Below are positions 1 through 6,663 of a stretch of 20,836 nt of DNA, piece by piece. Within the stretch, counting starts at the first letter, position 1. The number at the start of each line of letters is the position of its first letter. The translations under genes and the position numbers were made by a program. The notes beneath the pieces were generated by a model. That model made no database searches and was not told where the DNA came from. It saw only the letters and a program-made list of their open reading frames with translations. Source of the DNA: Pseudomonadota bacterium (GTDB lineage: Bacteria; Pseudomonadota; Gammaproteobacteria; Burkholderiales; SG8-39); assembly GCA_021825225.1 (NCBI GenBank), contig JAKAIH010000001.1:1-20836 (forward strand), read 5' to 3'.

Positions 1-900
1 GGGCTGCGCTACGAGACCACCGACACGCTGGCTGCGACCGGCGGCAACGACACGATAGCGGTGGGCGACGGGGACAACGTGATCCTCGGAGGCATGGGAG
101 CCGATGCGATCACGACGGGCAACGGCGTGGACACGATCCTCGGGGACAACGGCTTTGTGCAGATGGACGTAACCGGTCAGGTGTTCCAGCGGATCGCAAG
201 CACGGTGGTGGATCAGGGCGGCGACGATACCATTTCGGCCGGGAATGGCGACAAGAGCGTGCTGGGCGGCTACGGCAACGACACCATCACAGTGGGTACC
301 GGTATCCACACCCTGCTGGGCGACAACGGGAACATCGATTTCAGCTCTGCCGGGGTGCGGGCGATGGTGACGAGCAGCGCGCACTTGATCGGCGGCGACG
401 ACCGGATCATTGCCGCGGGCGGCGACAGCATCGTGATTGCCGGACTCGGCGACGACAATGTCGCGAGCGGCGGCGGAAACGACGTCTTGATCGGCGACAA
501 CGGCTTTGTCATGCTGGACGGTCAGGGCCGGGTTGCGCGCGCTGAGACCAGCTGGCCGGCGATCGGGGGGCGCGATGCCTTGTCCGCGGACGGGGGCAAC
601 GACGTGTTGCTCGGCGGTTTCGGCGCGGACACGCTGCTCGGCGGGGACGGCAACGACATGCTGCTGGGCGACGGCGGGCGGGTGACTTACGCCGCCGGCG
701 TGATCAGCGTGGTGGAAAGCATCGATCCCTTCATCGGCAGTCCGGATTACCTGGATGGCGGTGCGGGGCAGAATGTCATTATCGGCGGCGATGGCGAAGA
801 CATGACCATCGGCAACCTCAGCAACGATATTCTTGCCGGGGACTATGCCGCCGTGACCTTCGATGGTGCTGATCACGTGAGGTCCGTGATTCGATATGGC
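1..900 (+). repeat. Five degenerate ~174-bp (58-aa) RTX repeats
   Basis: The encoded units follow the pattern GG-N/D-D-x-I-x-x-G-x-G...LGG-x-G-x-D...LGDNG-x-V-x-x-D. The GDNG-like tetrads are spaced 59, 58, 58 and 57 residues apart. The last two units are the most degenerate (GDGG, then GDYA), as expected at the end of an array. The array runs off the left edge, so the total number of units is unknown. Confidence 0.8.
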
Positions 901-2043
901 ACCGGGACCGATCTGATTGCGTCGATTCAGGACAGCCTGTTCACGGTGGGCGGCGCCAATGGTCCTGGCCCGATTTTCGGCAGCCTGTACAACCCGAGAT
1001 TCAACGCGCTCGGCGGCAGTTCGCTCGCCGGAGGTCGCCTTGGCGAGATTCTGAGTTTCTCCAGCATTTCCGGGGTCGACTATACCCATGGCGATGAGCA
1101 CGTCGAGGGGGGCGGCCAGACGGGCAATCCGAATTCGACGGCGTCCGACGCGAACAATTTCCTCAACGAATTGCCTGCTACCGCTGCTGGAGAGGAAGGA
1201 GCGAACGCGCCGGACAAAAAGGACGGACAGTCGCCTTCCGCCGAGCCGGGCGAACAGGATGGGCAAGAGCAGCAGACAGCTCCCGAGGGGCAGGAGGGTG
1301 AGTCTGCTCCGGCCAATCACGACGGGCAGTCTCCGTCCGGCAAGCAGGGCGGGCCGGAGGTGCAGAAAGTGCAGCCTCCCGCTGACGGGAAGAAGGGCGC
1401 ACCCGCTCCGGCCAAGCCTGGCGATGCGTCGCCCCCGGGCGAGAAGGGCGCAGCGGCGCAACCGGGGGGGCAGGCCCCCGGGACTGGCGGTTCGTCTGCG
1501 CCGCCGACCGATAAGGGCGCGCAAGTCGGTAAGCCAGAGCCCAAGCCCGCGGCGGGCGCCGAGGGCCCGGCGCAGGACCTGCAGCAGGTCGCTGCGAACG
1601 CTCTGGGTGTTTCGGCGCGCGACCAAGGCGGTCGCCTGGAATTGGCGGTGGCCGGGTTGCTCGGCGTGCAGGCCTTGCATAGCGGGCAGCAGGCCGGAGC
1701 ATCGTATCGGCCAAACATGCCTGCAGTTTCCGACAGCGAGGGCAGAAGCGGCGCGGCTTGGGTGCGCTCCGACGCCGGCCGCGGAAATGACGGCGCGAAG
1801 CTGTTGCTGGACCGGCGCGCGCGCCGGCGTGACGCGGCGAGTCCGCGAATTGCCTCCGGAGCGATCGAGAAAACGGCGCATAACTGGCTTGATGGCGCCC
1901 TGGGCATGCACACCAGCGTCGAGACCTGCAGCTATGAGGCCGGGACCAAGCCGGGCTTGAGCATCGATTGGGGCGAGAGCCCGAAGCCCGGAATTGCCGC
2001 AGATGCGAAAGTAATCATCAAGCCGCAGAAAGCAGCCCGCTAG
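1..2043 (+). CDS. RTX-type giant repeat protein, C-terminal part (5' end outside window)
   Basis: The reading frame is open from base 1, so the gene starts upstream of the window; the GTG at 61 is only an internal codon. About 680 residues are visible. The first ~300 residues are calcium-binding-type glycine/aspartate repeats (for example GGNDVLLGGFGADTLLGGDG) in five units of ~58 residues, each ending near a GDNG-like tetrad (coding positions 142, 319, 493, 667 as GDGG, 838 as GDYA). Residues ~390-540 of the visible part are low-complexity Pro/Gly/Ala/Lys/Gln. The last ~140 residues are non-repetitive, contain a basic cluster (LDRRARRRD) and end in KPQKAAR. RTX repeats fold as beta-rolls that bind Ca2+ outside the cell; proteins of this kind are usually exported adhesins, S-layer proteins or toxins. 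The basic C-terminus is unlike typical type I secretion signals. Its function is otherwise unknown. The downstream gene run may be its export or processing machinery (inference). Confidence 0.85.
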   Translation, partial: GLRYETTDTLAATGGNDTIAVGDGDNVILGGMGADAITTGNGVDTILGDNGFVQMDVTGQVFQRIASTVVDQGGDDTISAGNGDKSVLGGYGNDTITVGTGIHTLLGDNGNIDFSSAGVRAMVTSSAHLIGGDDRIIAAGGDSIVIAGLGDDNVASGGGNDVLIGDNGFVMLDGQGRVARAETSWPAIGGRDALSADGGNDVLLGGFGADTLLGGDGNDMLLGDGGRVTYAAGVISVVESIDPFIGSPDYLDGGAGQNVIIGGDGEDMTIGNLSNDILAGDYAAVTFDGADHVRSVIRYGTGTDLIASIQDSLFTVGGANGPGPIFGSLYNPRFNALGGSSLAGGRLGEILSFSSISGVDYTHGDEHVEGGGQTGNPNSTASDANNFLNELPATAAGEEGANAPDKKDGQSPSAEPGEQDGQEQQTAPEGQEGESAPANHDGQSPSGKQGGPEVQKVQPPADGKKGAPAPAKPGDASPPGEKGAAAQPGGQAPGTGGSSAPPTDKGAQVGKPEPKPAAGAEGPAQDLQQVAANALGVSARDQGGRLELAVAGLLGVQALHSGQQAGASYRPNMPAVSDSEGRSGAAWVRSDAGRGNDGAKLLLDRRARRRDAASPRIASGAIEKTAHNWLDGALGMHTSVETCSYEAGTKPGLSIDWGESPKPGIAADAKVIIKPQKAAR
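1171..1605 (+). repeat. Low-complexity Pro/Gly/Lys/Gln-rich linker in RTX protein
   Basis: This part of the coding frame is built from short irregular words such as DGQSPS, GQEG, KKGAPAPAKPGD and EKGAAAQPGG. It is probably a disordered spacer between the beta-roll array and the C-terminal domain. The unusual composition leaves long open frames in the other five frames, which are not genes. Confidence 0.7.
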
Positions 2044-2158
2044 GCGGTTTCAGGTAAACTTGCGCGTGCTTCGGCGCGGAGGACGAAAACGTCCAGGCAC
2101 AAGCCGGGCCACGCGCGCTCCGGCCATGGTTCCGCGATTTTCGTGGCGAGTACCGAGT

Positions 2159-2185
2159 GGCCATTTCAGGACCGGCGAAATGGCC
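2159..2185 (+). terminator. Hairpin between RTX gene and DUF3467 gene (possible terminator)
   Basis: GGCCATTTC (2159-2167) and GAAATGGCC (2177-2185) form a perfect 9-bp stem with a 9-nt loop, and two more pairs form beyond one mismatch. It lies about 115 nt after the RTX stop codon and is followed by CTGATTTTGG, which has only four consecutive T. It may be a weak terminator or attenuator that separates the RTX message from the downstream operon. A C7G5 run follows at 2228-2239. Confidence 0.45.
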
Positions 2186-2275
2186 TCTGATTTTGGGAGA
2201 GTCTGCGAGGATGCGCCCGGAAGGAATCCCCCCCGGGGGAGCCCCTCATTTTGAAATAGTCGCTAAGGAGTTTGT

Positions 2276-2596
2276 ATGGTCAAGAACAATATTGTCGCCG
2301 AGGTTTCGACAGCGGATACCACGAGGAAGGTGGATGACACCCAGAAAGTCGTTTGGGACGATTCGCGCATGAATACGTCCTATTCGAATGTGTGCAACGT
2401 GCTCGGCTCGCGCGAGGAAATAACTCTTCTTTTCGGCGCCAACCAGGCTTGGCATTCCGGACAGAAGGAGGTCAAAGTGCTGTTGTCGGACCGGGTTGTT
2501 CTCAATCCCTACGCGGCGAAGCGGCTGCGGGTGCTGCTGGAACGGGTCCTGAAGGAATACGAGACCCGCTATGGCGAACTCAAGCTCGAAGGATGA
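2276..2596 (+). CDS. DUF3467-like small protein
   Basis: This is a 106-residue protein whose start is fixed by AAGGAG at 2265-2270, five bases before ATG. The core WDDSRMNTSYSNVCNVLGSR, then EEITLLFG, and the end VVLNPYAAKRLRVLLERVL with YETRYG match the DUF3467 pattern as I know it: an N-terminal YxN/SYxN strand, a central DFG-like strand and a C-terminal V(V/M)xPxxAKxLxxxL helix ending in YExxFG. The family has no established biochemical function. There is no signal peptide or membrane segment, so it is probably cytoplasmic. It is the first gene of a run of seven that includes the HlyD, M50 and SecA-like proteins, so it may be a small cytosolic partner of that machine (inference). The family call rests on the pattern only. 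Confidence 0.75.
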   Translation: MVKNNIVAEVSTADTTRKVDDTQKVVWDDSRMNTSYSNVCNVLGSREEITLLFGANQAWHSGQKEVKVLLSDRVVLNPYAAKRLRVLLERVLKEYETRYGELKLEG

Positions 2597-2663
2597 TCGA
2601 AGCGGACGGCCAGGGTCGGTCTGGCATCATCGTTTCGAAGCTTGAAACCTGTTGAGGCAAAGT

Positions 2664-4502
2664 GTGCCCATAGCCGTAGTCGCTGAGCCCTCGTCCGGTC
2701 TGAAAGCGGAAGACGCGGGCGCGCTCTGGCGCCTGCATTCCGAGGCGGCGACCACAGACGCGTTCCTGCATACCTGGCTGGCGCTGCAATGTTCGATGAT
2801 CGCCGGTGCCGTGCGCGGCGTGCTGATTCTGGGGGCGCCGGATGCCGGCCCCTACGTGCCGGTCAGTCTTTGGCCGACCGGCCAGGCGGCCAGCCCGCTG
2901 CTGGCCGAGGCGGCCGGACGCACTCTGGAAGCTCGCCACGGCCTGATCGTTCAAGGGCTGCCGTACGCTGCAGTCACCTGCCCGGTGCTGGTCGACGGCC
3001 AGCTGCACGGCCTGGTCGCAGTGGAGACCTCGCTGCAACAGGAAGCCGCGCTGCAGGAGCTGGTCCGGCAGCTGCAGTGGGGGCTGTACGGCATCGAATC
3101 GTCCCTTCGCAGCCAGCAATCCCTGCAGGAGCAGACGACGCGCGAGCGCCTCATCGCCACCCTGGACCTGGTGGCTTCGGTGCTGGCGGAGGAGGGATTC
3201 GAGGCCGCTGCACAGACCCTCGCGACTGATCTGGCGATACGCCTCGATTGCGACCGGGTGAGCATCGGTTTCGTGCGCGATCAGCACGCCAGGGTAGTGG
3301 CGGTATCGCACAGCGCCGATTTCGGCGAGCGCATGAACCTGACGCGCGCCATCGGCACTGCAATGGACGAGGCACTCGACCAGAAATCGATCATCGTGCT
3401 GCCGCAACGCCAGGGTGAAGTGCTGGTGACGCGCGATCACGCCGCGCTTGCCCGCCTGTACGGGAGCGACAGCGTCCTGACGGTCCCGTTTTCGGTGGGC
3501 GAAGCCAGCCGCGGGGCTTTCACTTTCGAACGGCCGGCCGGCCGGCCGTTCGATGCCGATGCAGTCGAATTGTGCCAGGCCGTGGTGGCGCTTTGCAGCC
3601 GCATCCTGGAGGCAAAGCGCCTCAATGACCGTTTCCTGCTGAGTCGTGTCCAGGACGCCGCGCGCGAAGAACTGGTGAAGTTCACCGGCCCCCGGCATTT
3701 CGGCCGCAAGCTTGCCGCATTTCTGTTGTTGGCGGCCGCGGTGTTCTTCAGCTTCGCCACGGGGGAATACAAGGTGGGCGCGAATGCCTCCCTCGAAGGC
3801 TCGGTGCGCCGCGTGCTGGTCGCGCCCTTCGACGGTTACGTGGCGAACGCCGCGCACCGTGCCGGCGACGTGGTCGCCGCGGGCGCGGTGCTCGCCACGC
3901 TGGACGAGCGCGATCTCAAGCTCGAGTACTACAAGTGGGCAAGCCAGCGCGCCCAGTACGCCAAGCAGTATCAGGAGGCGATGGCCCAGCACGACCGCGC
4001 CCAAAGCAGCATCGTGCTCGCCCAGATGCAGCAGGCGGAAGCGCAGATGAATCTGCTCGCTGACCAATTGGCCCGGACGCAGATCACCGCGCCTTTCGGC
4101 GGTCTGGTGGTAAGCGGCGATCTGAGCCAATCGCTGGGGACTTCGGTGAAACGCGGGCAGGTCCTGTTCGAGGTTTCGCCGCTGAACGCATACCGCGTGG
4201 TGCTGGAGGTGGATGAAGGCGAAATAAGCAACGTGGTCGCCGGGCAGAGCGGATCGCTGCTGTTGACCTCGATCCCTGGGGAGGTGTTCCCGTTCCTGAT
4301 CACTCACCTCACGCCGATTGCGGTATCGCGCGAGGGACGCAGCTATTTCCGCGTCGAGGCGCTCCTCGGACGCACGTCCGACCGGCTGCGCCCGGGCATG
4401 GAAGGCGTGGCCAAGATCGAAGTGGGGCGGCGCAAGCTTATCTGGATCGGAACCCACAAGCTCGTCGACTGGCTGCGGCTGACGCTATGGTCGCGAATTT
4501 GA
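2664..4502 (+). CDS. GAF-domain / transmembrane / HlyD-type adaptor fusion
   Basis: This is a membrane-fusion-like protein of ~612 residues. The GTG at 2664 is preferred because GAGG lies at 2654-2657, six bases upstream; a TTG at 2652 is also possible. A divergent GAF-like region covers residues ~35-125. A clearer GAF domain covers ~165-315 (LDCDRVSIGFVRD ... VLTVPF ... GAFTFERPAGRPFDADA). One transmembrane helix lies at ~350-366 (KLAAFLLLAAAVFFSF). After it comes a biotinyl-lipoyl/HlyD module: VLVAPFDGYV and GDVVAAGAVLATLD, a coiled-coil hairpin rich in Q/A, then ITAPFGGLVV and a beta-barrel with LRPGMEGVAKIEVG. The predicted topology puts the sensor half in the cytoplasm and the HlyD half in the periplasm. 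Classical HlyD has a short cytosolic N-terminus, so the GAF fusion is unusual. The stop is 13 bp before the next start, which suggests an operon. Confidence 0.85.
   Translation: MPIAVVAEPSSGLKAEDAGALWRLHSEAATTDAFLHTWLALQCSMIAGAVRGVLILGAPDAGPYVPVSLWPTGQAASPLLAEAAGRTLEARHGLIVQGLPYAAVTCPVLVDGQLHGLVAVETSLQQEAALQELVRQLQWGLYGIESSLRSQQSLQEQTTRERLIATLDLVASVLAEEGFEAAAQTLATDLAIRLDCDRVSIGFVRDQHARVVAVSHSADFGERMNLTRAIGTAMDEALDQKSIIVLPQRQGEVLVTRDHAALARLYGSDSVLTVPFSVGEASRGAFTFERPAGRPFDADAVELCQAVVALCSRILEAKRLNDRFLLSRVQDAAREELVKFTGPRHFGRKLAAFLLLAAAVFFSFATGEYKVGANASLEGSVRRVLVAPFDGYVANAAHRAGDVVAAGAVLATLDERDLKLEYYKWASQRAQYAKQYQEAMAQHDRAQSSIVLAQMQQAEAQMNLLADQLARTQITAPFGGLVVSGDLSQSLGTSVKRGQVLFEVSPLNAYRVVLEVDEGEISNVVAGQSGSLLLTSIPGEVFPFLITHLTPIAVSREGRSYFRVEALLGRTSDRLRPGMEGVAKIEVGRRKLIWIGTHKLVDWLRLTLWSRI
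3526..3553. repeat. Perfect 28-nt palindrome inside coding sequence
   Basis: The stretch from TCGAACGG to CCGTTCGA around a (GGCC)n core is its own reverse complement over all 28 bases. It lies in the GAF-domain coding region and encodes FERPAGRPF. It could form a cruciform or be a multi-site for GGCC-recognising enzymes, or it may be chance in GC-rich coding DNA. Confidence 0.9.
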
Positions 4503-4515
4503 GGCGGGGCGGCGC

Positions 4516-6663
4516 GTGAGCCAGTCGCTGTTCAGCACCTCGTGGTACCGCGTCGCCGGTGTCAGACCGCGGTTGCGCAATCACGCGCAGATACATCGCC
4601 ACGTGTATCGCGGCAGCGTCTGGTATGTGCTGCAAAATCATTCGACGGGAAAGTTCCACCGTTTCACGCCGGTAGCCAATCTGATCATCGGGCTGATGGA
4701 CGGTGCGCGCACGCTGCAGGAGATCTGGGATCTGGCCTGCGTTCGCCTTGGAGACGAGGTCCCATCCCAGGACGAAGTGATCAAGCTGCTGTCCGACCTG
4801 CACCGGGCCGATGTGCTGCAAAGCGACGCGCCGCCCGATATCCACGAACTGCAGCAGCGGCGCAGCCAGCATGCGAGCGCGCGCTGGAAGCAATACATAG
4901 GCAATCCCCTGTCTTTGCGTTTTCCGCTGCTGGACCCGGAAAAGCTGGTGCGGCGGCTGATGCCCCTGTTCGCGCCCCTGTTTGGCTGGTTCGGCGCCGC
5001 GTTGTGGGGCGGCACGGTGGCATGGGCGCTGGTGCTGATCGCGATGCACTGGACCGAGCTTTCCAGCGATGTGGTCGATCGGGTGTTTTCGGTGGAAAAC
5101 CTGCTGCTCATGTGGTTCGTTTTTCCGCTGATCAAGATGCTGCACGAATTCGGTCACGCGGTGGCGACCAAGGCAGGCGGGGGCGAAGTGCATGAAATGG
5201 GGGTCATGCTGCTGGTGCTGATGCCGGTTCCCTACGTTGACGCCTCCTCCGCGACCGCTTTCCGCGACAAGCGCAGCCGGATGCTGGTTGGCGCCGCGGG
5301 CATGCTGGTGGAACTGTTCATCGCCGCCCTCGCGGTATTCGCCTGGGTCCATCTGGAAGCGGGAACCGAACGCGCCATAGCCTATAACGTCATCCTGGTT
5401 GCCGGTGTTTCCACACTGTTGTTCAACGGCAATCCGCTGTTGCGTTACGACGGCTACTACATCCTGTCCGACTACCTGGAAATACCCAATCTCGCGCAGC
5501 GTGCCAACGAGTATCTGGGCTATCTGGTCAATCGCTATCTGTTCAATGTGGAAGGCGGGAGCGACCCGGTCGCCGCGCCCGGCGAGCGCGGCTGGTTCCT
5601 GTTCTACTCGATCGCCTCGTTTGTTTATCGGATGTTCATGATGGTGTCGATCGCGCTGCTGATTGCCAGCAAGTTTTTCGTGATCGGCGTGATTCTCGCC
5701 CTGTGGGCGTTCGCCTCGATGCTGGTCCTGCCGCTGAGCAAGAAGATCGGCTATCTGTTTTCCAGCCCGCGGCTGGCGGGGCGGCGCGCGCGTGCGCTGT
5801 TTGCGACCGGCACGATCGTGACTGCGCTGGCAGCGATCCTGCTATGGTGGCCGGCGCCGTCATCGACGCGCGCCGAAGGCGTCATCTGGGCGCCGGAGCA
5901 GGCGCAGGTGCGGGCCACCGTCGACGGCTTCGTGACCAGGGTGCTGGCCAAGCCCGATCAGCAGGTTCACCGGGGCGAGGTGCTGATCCAGTGCGAAGAC
6001 CTCGAGTTGAACGCGCGCACCCGCGTACTGAAGGCGCAACTGGCGGAACTGGAGGCGCGTTACAACGCGGCAATCCTCACCAAGCGGGTGCAGGCCGAAG
6101 TCATCAACGAGCAAAAAGCCCATGTCGCCGAGGCGCTGGCGCTCGCCTACCGGCGGCAGGCCGAACTGCAGGTGCGCAGCCCCGCGGACGGCATGTTCAT
6201 CATCAAGGATGCGCAGAACTCTCCGGGGCGCTACGTGCAGCGCGGCGAGGTGCTTGCCTACGTGACGGATCGCACCGCGACCACCGTGCGCGTGGTGGTC
6301 CCGCAAGCCGAGGGGGACCGGGTCAGGAAGCGCACGCGCCGGGTCGACGTTCGCCCGGCCGACCGTCTGGACCGGGTGATTCCGGCGCGCATCGAGCGCG
6401 AAGTCCCGGCCGCGACCGACGAGCTTCCGAGCATGACACTCAGTCTCCAGGGCGGAGGCAAGATCGGCCTGGATCCGAGCAAGCCCGGGGACAGCAAGGC
6501 GCTCGAAAAGCTGTTCGTGCTGGATCTTGCGCTGCCGCCGGGGCAAGAGCCGAACTATCTCGGCGGGCGCATCTACGTTCGCTTCGAGCACCAGCCCGAG
6601 CCCCTCGCAAATCAATGGTATCGCGAGATACGGCGCGCATTTCTGAAGAAGTTCAATGTTTGA
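4516..6663 (+). CDS. PqqD-like / M50 site-2-protease-like / HlyD fusion membrane protein
   Basis: This protein has 715 residues with a GTG start after a GAGGCGGGG ribosome-binding region. Residues ~30-105 resemble the PqqD/RiPP-recognition fold (VYRGSVWYVLQNHSTGKFHRF, then LIIGLMDGARTLQEIWDL). Membrane segments follow at ~160-178, 195-220, 255-280, 288-303, 360-405 (two) and 428-446. The M50 zinc motif HEFGH is at 210-214, and the second conserved motif NGNPLLRYDGYYILSD at 304-319 supplies the likely third ligand, Asp312. Residues ~450-700 form a periplasmic lipoyl/HlyD domain (VRATVDGFVTRVLAKP, LQVRSPADGMFII, GRYVQRGEVLAYV). This order matches the 'putative peptide zinc metalloprotease' group often found with peptide or protein export systems. 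All catalytic residues are present, so intramembrane proteolysis is possible. The stop overlaps the SecA-like start by 8 bp, indicating translational coupling. Confidence 0.88.
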   Translation: MSQSLFSTSWYRVAGVRPRLRNHAQIHRHVYRGSVWYVLQNHSTGKFHRFTPVANLIIGLMDGARTLQEIWDLACVRLGDEVPSQDEVIKLLSDLHRADVLQSDAPPDIHELQQRRSQHASARWKQYIGNPLSLRFPLLDPEKLVRRLMPLFAPLFGWFGAALWGGTVAWALVLIAMHWTELSSDVVDRVFSVENLLLMWFVFPLIKMLHEFGHAVATKAGGGEVHEMGVMLLVLMPVPYVDASSATAFRDKRSRMLVGAAGMLVELFIAALAVFAWVHLEAGTERAIAYNVILVAGVSTLLFNGNPLLRYDGYYILSDYLEIPNLAQRANEYLGYLVNRYLFNVEGGSDPVAAPGERGWFLFYSIASFVYRMFMMVSIALLIASKFFVIGVILALWAFASMLVLPLSKKIGYLFSSPRLAGRRARALFATGTIVTALAAILLWWPAPSSTRAEGVIWAPEQAQVRATVDGFVTRVLAKPDQQVHRGEVLIQCEDLELNARTRVLKAQLAELEARYNAAILTKRVQAEVINEQKAHVAEALALAYRRQAELQVRSPADGMFIIKDAQNSPGRYVQRGEVLAYVTDRTATTVRVVVPQAEGDRVRKRTRRVDVRPADRLDRVIPARIEREVPAATDELPSMTLSLQGGGKIGLDPSKPGDSKALEKLFVLDLALPPGQEPNYLGGRIYVRFEHQPEPLANQWYREIRRAFLKKFNV

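Noticed and set aside
1088..1960. Arg-rich alternative frames over the RTX low-complexity tail
   Set aside because: They arise from the Pro/Gly/Lys-rich codons of the real frame and have no ribosome-binding site.
2580..4457. Long antisense frame (625 codons) opposite the GAF-HlyD gene
   Set aside because: It is Arg/His/Gln-rich with no motif and is the expected shadow of GC-rich codon use; the + strand frame has clear domains.
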